From: Bacteroides ovatus | GTDB lineage: Bacteria > Bacteroidota > Bacteroidia > Bacteroidales > Bacteroidaceae | NCBI RefSeq assembly: GCF_001314995.1 | Contig: NZ_CP012938.1 | Location: forward strand, 2,170,001-2,234,000 | Direction: 5' to 3' | DNA length: 64,000 nt | Shown: in pieces, positions 18,124-29,900 of the stretch | Layout of the letters: every line of letters starts with the position of its first letter | Position numbering within the stretch: position 1 is the first letter of the stretch | Made by a program: the position numbers and the translations under genes | Notes under the pieces: generated by a model | The model's input: only the letters and a program-made list of their open reading frames with translations | Databases searched by the model: none | Told to the model about the DNA's origin: nothing

Positions 18124-18158
18124 CAAAGATAGACTAAATAAAATACTTAATTAACAAA
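18124..18158 (-). promoter_or_regulatory. Possible promoter of the beta-helix gene
   Basis: Minus-strand TATCTTTG (18124-18131) is preceded by TTTG (18155-18158), but with a 23-bp spacer, longer than the usual 19-21. It lies between the terminator at 18194-18240 and the beta-helix start, so the gene may have its own transcript. Confidence 0.4.
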
Positions 18159-18193
18159 AAATAAAATTTTAATAACTTTACGTACCATAAAAG

Positions 18194-18240
18194 AAATGGT
18201 ATGGGAGTTACATCAAAAAACAATCAATCCCATACCATTT
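18194..18240 (-). terminator. Hairpin after the PL12 gene
   Basis: AAATGGTATGGGA and TCCCATACCATTT form a perfect 13-bp stem with a 21-nt loop. On the minus strand the stem is followed by a T-rich run, so it should end the PL12-containing transcript. Confidence 0.75.
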
Positions 18241-18326
18241 CAGTTACCTGAAAAAAGAGCCAAATTACAAATTCATCTCTATATCAAAACTTTTACCTAT
18301 GATACAAATATCAAAATAAAAAAAAT

Positions 18327-20453
18327 CTATTTTAATTTATAAGATAAATCGTATTTTGTACCACCTACGGAAACTTCTACAGAAGCACCATCGGCATGGA
18401 ATGTGCCAGGAGTCGCACCTGTATTATCTGTAAATTTAGCACTAATATTCAATTTTGCACGATCAGCCTCATTCGTAAACGGGTGGATTACCGTAATAAA
18501 ACGTGCCGCACCTCCCATCGGTTTGGTTATACTCACTCGATACCATTTGCGTTGAAGTGTTTTCTCATTCTGCTTACTAGAGGACCAATTAGTACTCCAT
18601 TTAGCTACATATCCGGAATTAGTTTCAACAAATGTCTTAAACTGCATGTTATTATTATCGTCAAATTTTGTGTAAGCACCATACTGAAAGTTCTCCTTAT
18701 CAGCTTCATCAACAACAACCTTAGGCGCATTACCCAAATTGAAAGTCACATCCACCACCGGGGTAGTTTTACCGGCATCATAGCCCTCGTCCACCAAAAC
18801 AAAGAATGTCTTGTTCACAAAAAATATGGCACGACGATGTGTCAAGTCACCATAGGACTTATTTTCCGTTACAAGCACATCGATATTGCCTTTGCTTTCT
18901 TGCAACAAGAATTTTCCATTCATATAACCATCTGCTATAGTGGCAGAGTTCTTGGTCATTGTATTGTGCATGGTGGTTGCCCGATATGATTTGCGCAGAT
19001 TATCACTTTCTTTATCTCCTCCATAAGTAAAGAAACCTGCATCCGGTAAGAAATTACGTCCGTCACGATATAAACTGAAAGTTCCGTTATCTGGCTGGCA
19101 GTGCACATAATTCTTGGGATTATTGTTATTTTTCACTACCATCATTATTGCATCTGATGCCCACTTACTGCGCAACATATAATAACCGCCATCCTTATAG
19201 AGCTGGATTAATTCTTCAGGAGTCTTACCTTGTTTCCCTTCGGTTGCCATCCATGCGATTTCTTTATCATCAGGGAACATGGCCATATATCGACGGAAAT
19301 TACCTAACAGTACACTTTTAGTCCATGAACTGGCACCTGTATCATTAAAATTATCAAAAGAATAATCGGGATACGTAATATCCATTACGAAACGGGCAGC
19401 TTTCTTCAATAATCCGACATAATTGGTCGGGAAGTATCCGACTTTATTGTTGACTTGTGCCATATTATAGAGCTTATTGCAAGCATAAACAGCTTCTATA
19501 TGATAACCGGGAGTCAGTTCTACATGTACCCCATCACCTAAGAATTGTGCTTCCACCTGTTCAGTGATTTTTGCTGTACCTTCATTCAACCATTCTCCTG
19601 CTTTCTTAAATTCCGGCATTAATATTCCGGCAGAAACAACACTCTCCACTTGAGTAATAAGAATATTAGTCTCTTTATAATAATTCTTACGGATACATTC
19701 CACTCCATCCGACAGGGCAACGAGAAATGTAGAAAGCCATTCAGGAGTAAAGTTCTCCGATTGAATAAAATAAGACATTATATCAAGTTGTGCCTGTACT
19801 CGATGAGCAGGTTGAAGTCCATACCATTCCACATTTTTGTTTTTATCGACTTTCCCTTCAGGGCAAGGAAACGTTTTCAGCCAATCGCCATAAACCTCTA
19901 TCCATGATTTGACATATTTTTCATCATGAGTAACCGTATATGCATTAGCCTGGTATATCATCCACTGATGGCGATGCAACTGATAAACAAATTCCGCATC
20001 TCCCTTATACTTGTCAGGGACATAATTCCAGTTTATTTCATCATCTTGTTTAAACAGGACATACGTTTCTTTCCCAGATGCATCTTTAGACTCATATTTA
20101 TCTTTTATATAAAAACGATATTCTAAAGCTTGGTCAGCAATATTTTTATTGAAATCGCCAATAGAGGTCTGACCCAGATTTATATTAGGATTGGTAACAT
20201 CCTCTCTATTCCGGTAGTATTCCAACAATTCGGAAGTAGCCGAGACGTAATCTTTCTTATCATAATATGCTTTCACTTTTTCCAAACCGGGATAATCAAG
20301 ATTGATTACTTCAAAAAGTCTCGGAACTGTTGTTTCACTTCCACCATTATCCTCTTCCTTGACATGATTCTCAAAGAAAATAATCTTATCATCATTGCAG
20401 GCAGTCATGAACAGAGCCAGCAAAAAAAGCAAACTAAATATTTTTGAATTCAT
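18327..20453 (-). CDS. Heparinase II/III family polysaccharide lyase, PL12-type lipoprotein, 708 aa
   Basis: PL12 lyases cleave uronate-containing chains such as heparan sulfate by beta-elimination. The lipobox FMTACN puts C19 as the lipidated residue. Residues 44-95 (RLFEVINLDYPGLEKVKAYY and on) match the N-terminal toroid domain of Bacteroides heparinase III (BT4657 type), and the Heparinase_II_III beta-sandwich follows. Residues aligning with the catalytic Asn, Tyr and His of that family are N263 (KETNIL), Y317 (TPGYHIE) and H451 (HCQPDNGTF). Length is usual. It follows a SusD gene by 16 bp in a PUL with GH88, which would remove the unsaturated uronate the lyase leaves. No sulfatase is nearby, so the substrate may be an unsulfated relative of heparan. 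Confidence 0.85.
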   Translation of the reverse strand: MNSKIFSLLFLLALFMTACNDDKIIFFENHVKEEDNGGSETTVPRLFEVINLDYPGLEKVKAYYDKKDYVSATSELLEYYRNREDVTNPNINLGQTSIGDFNKNIADQALEYRFYIKDKYESKDASGKETYVLFKQDDEINWNYVPDKYKGDAEFVYQLHRHQWMIYQANAYTVTHDEKYVKSWIEVYGDWLKTFPCPEGKVDKNKNVEWYGLQPAHRVQAQLDIMSYFIQSENFTPEWLSTFLVALSDGVECIRKNYYKETNILITQVESVVSAGILMPEFKKAGEWLNEGTAKITEQVEAQFLGDGVHVELTPGYHIEAVYACNKLYNMAQVNNKVGYFPTNYVGLLKKAARFVMDITYPDYSFDNFNDTGASSWTKSVLLGNFRRYMAMFPDDKEIAWMATEGKQGKTPEELIQLYKDGGYYMLRSKWASDAIMMVVKNNNNPKNYVHCQPDNGTFSLYRDGRNFLPDAGFFTYGGDKESDNLRKSYRATTMHNTMTKNSATIADGYMNGKFLLQESKGNIDVLVTENKSYGDLTHRRAIFFVNKTFFVLVDEGYDAGKTTPVVDVTFNLGNAPKVVVDEADKENFQYGAYTKFDDNNNMQFKTFVETNSGYVAKWSTNWSSSKQNEKTLQRKWYRVSITKPMGGAARFITVIHPFTNEADRAKLNISAKFTDNTGATPGTFHADGASVEVSVGGTKYDLSYKLK

Positions 20454-20469
20454 ATTGTTTCAAATTTAA

Positions 20470-22158
20470 TTAATTACCATTACTCCATCCCGGGTTTTGC
20501 CCCAAATCCGGATTCATATAAATTTCATTCTGGGGATAAGGGAATAAATACATCTTATCATTCCAGTACATTTGCTGTAACAACACCTTTTCATAAGAGA
20601 GGGAAGTGCCGCTCTTTGTTATCTTTACCCCATAGATATTCCTAACTTCATCCAACCCCGCTATCTTCCAACGGCGAATATCATAGAAGCGATGCCCTTC
20701 AAAAGCCAGCTCAATGCGGCGTTCATTGCGAACCTTTGCTGTAAAGTCCGCTCCATTTTCAGTCACATGTTTCATATCGGCACAATCACGAACCTGATTC
20801 AAGGCTGCACGTGCCGTCAATGGACATCCTTCTGCCGTAGCATCCGGACCTTTCCACTCATTCATAGCCTCCGCATAATTCAACAATATCTCGGCATAAC
20901 GGAACAAGACATAGTGATGATACAGTTTATTCGGTTTGTCTGGGTCGAGTGATACGGACGGATTCATATATTTACGCAGATAATATCCTGTTTTCGTTGA
21001 ACCATCCAAGATCTTGTTTTTGCCACCTTCGAAAATCTCCACCTTTTGTTTCTGCCATATAGAACCATTGGTCAGTACATTTTTGTATAAACGCGGATCA
21101 CGTGTTTCCTTATTGGAAGCATCATAATACATATTTGCCACATGAGTAGGATTATTCCAGTCAAAAGGAGTCCCGTCCTTCATTTCATAAGCATCTACCA
21201 AATTCTGTGTAGGCGTATTTCCTCCTTCCGCACCTTCATATCCCATCGGTTCATTGCGTGATTCAAAATCACTGGTAGTTGCAATGGCACGACGCTCAAA
21301 AATCAACTGTTTGGACTTCAAGACCTCATTACCACCCAAATCCGAATACAACGGGTCAGTAGAAACGTTAGGCAATTGATATTTATTCATTTTTATAACC
21401 TCATAAGCTGCTTTAGCTGCCGCTTCCCACTTTGTCAAGTCATGAGCAGGATTATGCAAATCACTTGCCGCATACAGTAAAGCCCTTGATTTTAAAGCCA
21501 GTGCCGCACCTTTGGTCACCCTGCCTGTCTCGCCTCTGACACCATCTTCCGGCAGTCCTCCTTCCCGGGTTATCTCCGTACATTCCTTTGCTATGAAATC
21601 TATCACATCCGCAAATGAAGTCTTTCGTACAGAATTAATCTCTTCCTGCGTATAAGTACGTGTTATCAAAGGAATATCCCCATAGCGTTTAGCCAGTTCG
21701 AATAAATAGAACGCGCGCAAGAAGCGGACTTCCAAAGAAAATTTAGAAGCCTTGTCTATCATTTCATCATAATCTTCATTGTACTGAAAACGTTCAAGCA
21801 CTTTCGGATCAAAGTTCTCCAGGAATAAATTGGCGCTACGCACTCCGTCCCAAAAGCCCCAACCGTCATCGACACGCTTTAGCGGGCTCCAAATACCATT
21901 GGTTATATAATAGATACTATTATTTTCCCAAGTATAAACAGAGTTATCGGTAGCAGATTCCATCATCGCATCACTCACCCTCCCAAAATCAGTCGGCAAG
22001 AAACCATATATATAAGCTACCGATGAGTTCATATTATTAAAATAGCTGTAGGCTTCTTCCTTGGTTTTTCCGCTAGTTTCATCGTAATCGAGGAAATCAC
22101 ATCCGTCCAATAAAAACAGAGCGAAAGCCGCTACTACATAGTTCTTTATATTTCGCAT
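20470..22158 (-). CDS. SusD-like outer-membrane lipoprotein (pair 2), 562 aa
   Basis: This is a surface glycan-binding lid protein for the adjacent SusC-type transporter. A signal peptide ends in a lipobox with C20 (LLDGCDFL). The SusD_RagB helices are recognisable by RFLRAFYLFELAKRYGDIPLI near residue 150, YAEILLNYAEAMNE near 425, and the C-terminal NERRIELAFEGHRFYDIRRW motif. It lies 12 bp downstream of its SusC partner and 16 bp upstream of the PL12 gene, so it is co-transcribed. Ligand specificity cannot be read from the sequence. Confidence 0.93.
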   Translation of the reverse strand: MRNIKNYVVAAFALFLLDGCDFLDYDETSGKTKEEAYSYFNNMNSSVAYIYGFLPTDFGRVSDAMMESATDNSVYTWENNSIYYITNGIWSPLKRVDDGWGFWDGVRSANLFLENFDPKVLERFQYNEDYDEMIDKASKFSLEVRFLRAFYLFELAKRYGDIPLITRTYTQEEINSVRKTSFADVIDFIAKECTEITREGGLPEDGVRGETGRVTKGAALALKSRALLYAASDLHNPAHDLTKWEAAAKAAYEVIKMNKYQLPNVSTDPLYSDLGGNEVLKSKQLIFERRAIATTSDFESRNEPMGYEGAEGGNTPTQNLVDAYEMKDGTPFDWNNPTHVANMYYDASNKETRDPRLYKNVLTNGSIWQKQKVEIFEGGKNKILDGSTKTGYYLRKYMNPSVSLDPDKPNKLYHHYVLFRYAEILLNYAEAMNEWKGPDATAEGCPLTARAALNQVRDCADMKHVTENGADFTAKVRNERRIELAFEGHRFYDIRRWKIAGLDEVRNIYGVKITKSGTSLSYEKVLLQQMYWNDKMYLFPYPQNEIYMNPDLGQNPGWSNGN

Positions 22159-22170
22159 AACTATCTTTAT

Positions 22171-25152
22171 TTAAAAGTTAATATTCAGACCCAGACATAC
22201 AGAGAATAAATCCGGATACCCCAATGTCAGATCTTCACAATTGAAATAATCAATCTTATCTATAGAAAATACATTCTGTGCTTTAGCATAAATCTGAAGT
22301 TTATCCAATTTTATCTTTTTCACCCATTTCTGCGGCAGATTATAATAGACATTCAGATTACGTAATTTCAAGAATGAACCATCTTCAATCCATTGTGTAC
22401 TAGTCTGATAATTATTTTCATTCGACAATGTAGAAAGACGGGGTACATTGGCGACATCTTTCATAGCTTCCGTCCAACGAATCTTATCTTTCAAATACCA
22501 AGTCGCGATATTGGTATTGCCATTACGTAAGGGCTGATGTACATTTGCCACATTCAATTGTTTGGTCAGCCCACTCACTCCATTAAAGACCATATCTATT
22601 CCAAAGCCTTTATATTCGAAGCCCAGATTCAAGCCGAACACCATTTCGGGCACCGTTGTAGACTTGCCGATTGCTATCCTATCCTCACTATCTATCCTTC
22701 CATCTCCATTCTGGTCTTTATATTTCACATCTCCCGGACGAACCACCGAAAATGTTTGTTCCGGGCTCTTGGCAATATCCTCTTCATCACGGAAATAACC
22801 GACGGCTTCCAATCCAAACAGTTGCCCGACTTTATGTCCACGTGTATATAAATAGTCGTAAGGCTGATAGGCTTGTCCGTTTTCAACAATCTCACTATCA
22901 TTCAATGCCCAATTCGCATTTACAAAATAATTGAAATCCTTATGTTGTCCACTCCATCCCAAACTCAATTCTACACCACGGCTCTTTACTTCACCTATGC
23001 AGGCTTTCGGCGGGTCGATGCCTAGTATGCCGGACACATTATTATTAGCAACTAAAATATTAGTACGATGGTCATAGTACACCTCTGCCGTTGCCGTGAA
23101 GTTCTTCCATAAACGCAGGTCTACCCCCACATTATATTTGTCTGCAGTCTCCAGATTCAAGCCATATACAGGTAACCTTTGTTCTTTCAAACCATTGACT
23201 ACTGTCATACCATCTCCAAAAGGATATCCTGTCCCCCCTGTCCAGAAATAATTCCCCAATCCATAATCAAGTTCATCTACCGCAGAACGTCCCCAAGAAG
23301 CCCGAAGTTTCAACAAGTCCAGGTTAGAAGCCCCTTTCAGGAAATCTTCGTTAGCCAAATTCCAACCAGCAGAAACAGCCGGATAGAAACGAAACTTATC
23401 ACCTTTCAACAGAACACTTGTACCATAATAGTTGCCGACAACATCTACCATATAACGGTTGCCATAATTATAACCGACAAATCCCATGATATTCTGCCGA
23501 TAATAAGAGGCGTTATTTTCTAACGGTTCTTTCATATCCTGCCGATAGACAGCCGAAGCCGACAATTGATGCTTACCGGATGTATAGTCATAATTCAATT
23601 TAGCCTCAACACTGGCACGTATCAATTGGGCAGACAATACAGACTTGGTTATCTGCACCTTGCTATCCGTACCATAAGTTTCACTTACCGGGAGTCCCTC
23701 TTCCGACAGATAACCGACTTCATACTTATAGGTCTTACTACCTATATCCTGAAAAGTGGCAGTATTATCATAAGCGACAGCCACTTCCGCACTCAACCCC
23801 TTCAGGAACATAGAGAAATCCTGAGTAATCCGCATATCTGTTTCCAACATACGACGATTTTCCTGTACATATCCCACATCTGCAATAGCCGCAATCGGAT
23901 TCATCTTAAAAAGCGTATTACTCCCCCAATTATTATTCAGCGTCTTCACCGGAAATGCAGCGGCAGGTACTTTATAAAAATTCTGGAAGATGGTATTAAT
24001 ATCCGTATTCGGTCGCTTATCTTCTCCAATAATGCCATATAAGCCAAACTTCATTCGGGTGCTGGAAGTGATATCCACATCCAAATTCATACGCAGTCCT
24101 AACTCATAAGTCCGTATCTGAGAATTATAACGATCCGAATAGTGAGTATAATCTTCATTCAACAAACCAAACTTATTCTTATAATCCAACAACGCCATAT
24201 ACCGTACTCTTTTTCCGCCACCACGCATCATTACATTAAACTGATTGTTTTCGCTGAAATTCCTTGTACCCTCTTTATACCAGTTGACGTTCGGATAATA
24301 ATTCGGATTCGTACCATCCTTAAACCGTTCCAAGTCCCTTTTCGTGTATTGTAACGGCAAACCATCATAATACAGCGCTTCGTTCTGCGCCATAGCATAC
24401 GTATAAGCATCCGCCATTTCCGGCCGGTTGACAGGAAAATCGAAACCATGACGATAATTCACATCCACATCAAACGAATTATAAATACCTCTTTTGGTAT
24501 TCACCAAAATGACTCCGTTAGCCCCTCTGGCACCCATCAAAGCCGTAGCAGCACCATCTTTCAAGACTTGAACGGACTCTATTTCTTCTATTGTCATATT
24601 CGTCAGTCCCCGTTCAAATCCATCCACCAAAACCAAGGGAGCTCCGCTACCCAAACCACCACGACCACGTATATTCATGCCGGCATTAGCATCCCAACCA
24701 ACCGTTTGACTGAGATGAAGCCCTGATATCAATCCAAAAAGCGCGTTATTCACCCGGTCGGGAGAAGTCGCGTTCTTTTCCAGCAAGTCAGCATAAATAG
24801 CAGTCACAGACTGGGTTTGGGTGTCTTCTGTCCGCTTTAGAAATCCCAAATCAACAACCGCGTCTTTCTTGATATCAAACACCAAATTCAGGGTATCCCC
24901 TGTGATTTTAATCCGCTTGGTTGCTACATCTGCATAATTCAGTTCAATATAATCACCTTTCTTCAACAGGAGTGAAAACAAACCGTCTTCATCAGTGACA
25001 TTGTTATTTCTGTATTCTCCTACCTTTGATACCTTTACACCCGAAAGAGGTTTACCGGAGCCATCTTTCACAATGCCATTCATCATCTCCTGCGCCACCA
25101 GACTTACCGAAGAGATGAATAACATGCCTATCGTAAATAATAATTTATTCAT
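22171..25152 (-). CDS. SusC-like TonB-dependent transporter (pair 2), 993 aa
   Basis: This is an outer-membrane TonB-dependent importer of oligosaccharides. The ATG at 25152 begins MNKLLFTIGMLFISSVSLVAQ, a signal peptide; the in-frame codon further up is TTG. A carboxypeptidase-regulatory-like domain (about 22-100) precedes a plug domain with VLVDGFERG and the SusC signature VLKDGAATALMGARGANGV, then the beta barrel ending in a terminal aromatic strand (VCLGLNINF). Compared with pair 1 it is shorter and the DxSATAxxG signature is altered to DGAATALMG. It is followed by its SusD after 12 bp. Confidence 0.93.
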   Translation of the reverse strand: MNKLLFTIGMLFISSVSLVAQEMMNGIVKDGSGKPLSGVKVSKVGEYRNNNVTDEDGLFSLLLKKGDYIELNYADVATKRIKITGDTLNLVFDIKKDAVVDLGFLKRTEDTQTQSVTAIYADLLEKNATSPDRVNNALFGLISGLHLSQTVGWDANAGMNIRGRGGLGSGAPLVLVDGFERGLTNMTIEEIESVQVLKDGAATALMGARGANGVILVNTKRGIYNSFDVDVNYRHGFDFPVNRPEMADAYTYAMAQNEALYYDGLPLQYTKRDLERFKDGTNPNYYPNVNWYKEGTRNFSENNQFNVMMRGGGKRVRYMALLDYKNKFGLLNEDYTHYSDRYNSQIRTYELGLRMNLDVDITSSTRMKFGLYGIIGEDKRPNTDINTIFQNFYKVPAAAFPVKTLNNNWGSNTLFKMNPIAAIADVGYVQENRRMLETDMRITQDFSMFLKGLSAEVAVAYDNTATFQDIGSKTYKYEVGYLSEEGLPVSETYGTDSKVQITKSVLSAQLIRASVEAKLNYDYTSGKHQLSASAVYRQDMKEPLENNASYYRQNIMGFVGYNYGNRYMVDVVGNYYGTSVLLKGDKFRFYPAVSAGWNLANEDFLKGASNLDLLKLRASWGRSAVDELDYGLGNYFWTGGTGYPFGDGMTVVNGLKEQRLPVYGLNLETADKYNVGVDLRLWKNFTATAEVYYDHRTNILVANNNVSGILGIDPPKACIGEVKSRGVELSLGWSGQHKDFNYFVNANWALNDSEIVENGQAYQPYDYLYTRGHKVGQLFGLEAVGYFRDEEDIAKSPEQTFSVVRPGDVKYKDQNGDGRIDSEDRIAIGKSTTVPEMVFGLNLGFEYKGFGIDMVFNGVSGLTKQLNVANVHQPLRNGNTNIATWYLKDKIRWTEAMKDVANVPRLSTLSNENNYQTSTQWIEDGSFLKLRNLNVYYNLPQKWVKKIKLDKLQIYAKAQNVFSIDKIDYFNCEDLTLGYPDLFSVCLGLNINF

Positions 25153-25176
25153 AATCAAATCGTTTAATTAACCTTA

Positions 25177-26958
25177 TTACCAGCCGGGATTTTGAATCAA
25201 TCCATATTTCTTATTGATTTCGCTTACAGGAAATGGCAATAAATACCAATATTCATTCCAATAATATTTAATATCGTCACGCGTACTCACTGCATACTCG
25301 AAGTCACTTCCGACCTTCGTCGTTTCCAGCATTTCCATGGGACGTGTAGCCCATTCCGCACCCTTTTTATGACGCATCATATCAAAGTAGCGAACATCTT
25401 CCTGTCCGAATTCACGGGCACGTTCATCCAATAAGTAGTTCAACAATGCATCACCTTGCGGCACCTTAGCGGAAGTTACCCCCGGCAACCCTGCACGTTC
25501 GTGCACGAGGTTCAGATAATCATAAGCGGTCTTCTCAAATTCATCGGGCACGTTAGCCTTCCCCAATTGGTTCATAGCTTCGGCTATACTCAAATAAATC
25601 TCAGGCATACGAATCATGGGACAAGAGTAAGGCTTACCTTTCATCTCATTCTTCTTATCACGAATAAACTTGCGGAATCCATAGCCAAATTGAGTTTTCT
25701 TCTGCACAGAACTTCCCGAACCATATCCTTCGCGTCCACCTTGATAAACTTCTGCTGTCCGTCCCTGCCATTTATCACCATTTACAAGCAAGTTCTCATA
25801 TAAACGCACATCACGGTTCGGCTGTCCTTTTTCATCAAAAAACGGATGCGCACGGTGTGTCTGATTATTCCAATCGAATGTAGAACCATCCTTCCATTGG
25901 AACATATCCGCATAATTTCCACGCGGGATACCATAACCGGATTCATACATACGGAACGGTTTATCTACGCCATCATAAGTTCCCCAACGGAAAGAAGCCA
26001 TCACAACCTCCTGATTGCCTTTCGTAAAATAGCCGTTTACATAGTCCTCTCTGGGATTCCCTGTATTTTCAATCCGATAATAATCACCATTCTGCATGTT
26101 CAGACGCAAGAACTCTCTTCCTGCCTCCAAAGCAGCCTCCCAACGGCTATCCTGCTGATTTCCATACCAAGTCAGAAGTTCAGTAGCCGCCTGTCCGTCA
26201 TAATAGGGTGCTTTATTATTAAATAATGGACTGGCAACAAATAAGAGTAAACGGAACTTCAACGCTTTAGCAGCGGCTGCTGTCATATGTCCATATTCTT
26301 CAGCGGTGGTAGACCAAGGCAAATCGGTTGCCGCCTCATCCAACAACGCAACTGTTTTATTGACTGTTTCCTCCAACGTCAGACGAGGAAACTGGAAAAT
26401 CTCATCTGCCGCATACGCGTGGTCTATCCAAGGCATACCACCATAGAAACGAATCATTTGAGTATAGTGAAAAGCAATGACTACTTTAGCTTCCGCTTTT
26501 CGAATACGCTTTTCGTCATCAGTCATATCGGGAACTTTATCTACATTTTCAATATAAATATAAGCCTTCCTTATACCAAAAGAGGGATTTCCCGTCACTT
26601 CAGTAATCTGTGAATGAAAAGGAAAATAAGGAAAGTTGATACAACTGGAAGAAGAATTAAAGTCTCCGCGTGTCCATGAGATTGGTTGTGCATATCCTAT
26701 ATCAGTATATCCATCCAAAATAAGCCCCTCCGGATGACACCCTCTCAAGGTAGGCATAAAATCCCACAAACTCTTATAAAACTGGTTTAGGGCCTGGTCT
26801 GCATATTTCTTGGAAGAAAACACCGTATCAATAGATACATCGTCACTATTGGGTTTCTCCAAAAAATTATCACCGAACTTCAAGTCTTCACATCCGATGA
26901 ATAAGCTAGCCAGAAGTCCGCATAGAATAATTAAACTTTTGTTTTTCATAATAATCAT
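25177..26958 (-). CDS. SusD-like outer-membrane lipoprotein (pair 1), 593 aa
   Basis: Two in-frame ATGs exist, at 26958 and 26949. The second gives MKNKSLIILCGLLASLFIGC, a clean lipoprotein signal, and is equally likely. SusD motifs include RIRKAEAKVVIAFHYTQMIR (about 150-170), PEIYLSIAEAMNQLG, and DERAREFGQEDVRYFDMMRH towards the C-terminus. It pairs with the SusC immediately upstream (1-10 bp gap) and lies 24 bp upstream of the second SusC. It probably binds the target glycan at the cell surface. Confidence 0.92.
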   Translation of the reverse strand: MIIMKNKSLIILCGLLASLFIGCEDLKFGDNFLEKPNSDDVSIDTVFSSKKYADQALNQFYKSLWDFMPTLRGCHPEGLILDGYTDIGYAQPISWTRGDFNSSSSCINFPYFPFHSQITEVTGNPSFGIRKAYIYIENVDKVPDMTDDEKRIRKAEAKVVIAFHYTQMIRFYGGMPWIDHAYAADEIFQFPRLTLEETVNKTVALLDEAATDLPWSTTAEEYGHMTAAAAKALKFRLLLFVASPLFNNKAPYYDGQAATELLTWYGNQQDSRWEAALEAGREFLRLNMQNGDYYRIENTGNPREDYVNGYFTKGNQEVVMASFRWGTYDGVDKPFRMYESGYGIPRGNYADMFQWKDGSTFDWNNQTHRAHPFFDEKGQPNRDVRLYENLLVNGDKWQGRTAEVYQGGREGYGSGSSVQKKTQFGYGFRKFIRDKKNEMKGKPYSCPMIRMPEIYLSIAEAMNQLGKANVPDEFEKTAYDYLNLVHERAGLPGVTSAKVPQGDALLNYLLDERAREFGQEDVRYFDMMRHKKGAEWATRPMEMLETTKVGSDFEYAVSTRDDIKYYWNEYWYLLPFPVSEINKKYGLIQNPGW

Positions 26959-26959
26959 T

Positions 26960-29900
26960 TTAAAAAGTTACATTCACTCCCAAGCTGAAGATTTTCATAA
27001 TTGGATACGTATTCGTATCACGTGTCAATTCTCCTTCGGGATCAAAAACTTTCAGTTTGTCAAATGTCAAGAGATTATAACCGGTAAATTGAACCGTCAA
27101 CTTAGAGGCGCCGATAGCTTTTAAAATCTTCTGTTGAGTGATATTATATCCAATCGTCAGATTTTTCAATTTGATGTATGAAGCATCTTTCAGCCATACG
27201 CTCGACGTCTCTTGGTTAGTCGAACTTGAGATGGACAAACGGGGATACACAGCCGTTGCTGCTGTTTCAGGTGTCCAACGCCCGTCAGCCATATATTGAT
27301 AAAGTACCTGCCCCTCATAAAAAGGACGTTTATAAGCATTTGCCATCTCAATATCACACTGTGCTACTCCCGTCCAGTTCATGGAAGCAAAAAAACCTTT
27401 ATATTCTCCACCCAAATTTAAACCGAACGTATAAGCCGGGCGTTTGGGGTTCCCTATTTTGGTCTGGTCGTCATTATCAATTATATTATCACCGTTCAAA
27501 TCTGCAAACTTAATATCACCGGGATATTTTTTCCCTTGCGGTTGCGGCAAATCCCCACGAACATTACCATCCGCATCAAAGTCATTCTCATTATAGAACC
27601 CTTGTGCCAGATATCCGAAGCGGGCTCCCACCTCGTGTCCGGTACGCCACATATAAGGTTCGTTCGGTTCTACTTCATCTTGATAAATAATTTTATTTTT
27701 AGAATAAGAGACATTTGCATTTATATAATATGAAAAGTCCTTAATACGATCATTCCATTTTAAATCAACTTCATATCCTTGATTATTTACTTTACCCATG
27801 TTAACCACAGGCAATATGCCATTCATTGCAATCAAGGAAGGAACGGTGCTGCGTTGTATCAGAATATCACGACGATTTTCCCGGAAATAATCGACTGTCA
27901 ACTTCAAACGGTCACTGAAGAAATAAGCATCTATACCGTAATTCTGCTTTAAGGCAGTTTCCCAGGTTACATTCGAATTTCCCAGCATAAGTTCTTTCGC
28001 TGCTGTCTGATAGACCGTATTTGTCAATCCGAAAATATACCCGTTCTTATCCTGATAGGCTTTCTGCAGCCAGTCGGAATTATTTATTGAATAAGAGTCC
28101 GGCAAATAAAGGAAGCGATTACTGGACATGTTGTCATTACCGACCAATCCAACAGAAGCACGCACTTTCAGATAGGTTAAGAAGTCATTTTTAGGAATGA
28201 ATTTCTCTTCTGTAATCACATAGCCGATAGAACCTGCAGGGAATGTACCAAAACGTTTGTCCGGCGCAAAGTTCTCGGAACCATTATAGCCAATATTAAA
28301 TTCTGCTATATATTTCGACTTATAATCATAAGTCAAACGGCCTACCAAGCCAACATAAGCAGTCGGGACATCCCAAAACTTGTTAGGATAATTAGGATAA
28401 TACTTTTTACTTTGGTTGTACAGCAATAAGGCACCGACATTATGTTCTCCGAATTTGCGATTATAACGAATGCTTCCTTCCACATACCAGTCACGGGCAC
28501 GTTTTTTATCTCCGGTTCCATACGTTTTCATCATATTTTCCCCCGTTATCCGATACACAAGACTCTTATCAAAATCAGGGTCTCCAACATCAAGTCCCGA
28601 TCCGTCTATTTCGGATTTATAAAAAGGAGTATATGTTTCCACATGTCCCCGTACGGTTTTGATGTAAGAATAATCCGTATTATATGCCCCTTTCACTTCG
28701 ATGGAAAGCCCCTTGGTTATAAAATCCAGATTTTGAGACAAGTTCAAATCGAATGTCATATTATTCGAGACTTTGCGGTCATAACCATAGCCATAAAATC
28801 CATTAATTACTTGATTCTCCATTTTAACTCCGGGAAAACGTGTACTCTGTGTCACCACTTTTTTTCCGTCGATAATTCCCGGAGATGAGAATGGCAACGA
28901 CCACGTAAGCTGTTTCCATACATTACCACTGCCTCCCGGGTCACGCTGGTTGCCTACAATTCCGCCCATGCCGAACTTTAACGTAGTGGTGCGTGTGAGA
29001 TTTACATCGAGATTGGCACGATAGTTATAACGGGTATAGCTGTAATTGTTATCATAATCAAGCCCGTCCAGTTGTTTAAACAAACCATTCTGAAACAAAA
29101 AGCCTAACGATACAAAATAACGGATATCTTTTGTTCCTCCGGAAATACTTACATTATGTTGGGTTTGAACAGCAGCCTTATTCATCAAATAATCATACCA
29201 GTTCACATTGGGATACAGAATAGGAGAATCCCCCAAACGAAAACGTTCCATATCATAGTCCGAGAAAGCCAGCAAGTCATCTGCCGCTCCATCGTTACGT
29301 TGAGCTTCTCTGAATAAAGAAGCCGTTGTATAGCTGTCTGCCACATCCAATATACGGGTAGGCATCTGAATGCCGACATTCGAGCTAATCGAAATTTTGG
29401 CCTTTCCTTCTTCTCCCCGGCGGGTAGTGACCAATATGACTCCGTTCGCACCGCGCACTCCAAATACAGCCGTAGCCGAAGCATCTTTTAATACATTAAT
29501 AGATTCTATCTCGTTAGGATCCATTTGATAAAAAGAACGCTCCACACCATCCACAAGAATAAGCGGAGCAGCTCCCCCTTCCGTCAATGAACCTACACCA
29601 CGTACAAATATTTTCGCATTGTCAGCTCCCGGTTGTCCACTTGCCTGCATGGAAGAAACTCCCGGCAACTGCCCTGCCAAAGAGTTAGTGACACTGGCAC
29701 TAGGTGATTTCAGTAAAGCCTCCGTGCCGACACTTGATATAGCACCGGTCAATGTCGCTTTTTTCTGCACACCGTATGCAACAACCATTACTTCATCCAG
29801 ACTTTGTACATTTTCCTGCAAACATACATTAATCCCCCTTCGGGAGTTCACCTTTATTTCTTGTGACTGGTAGCCAATAAATGAAACCGATAAAATTGAA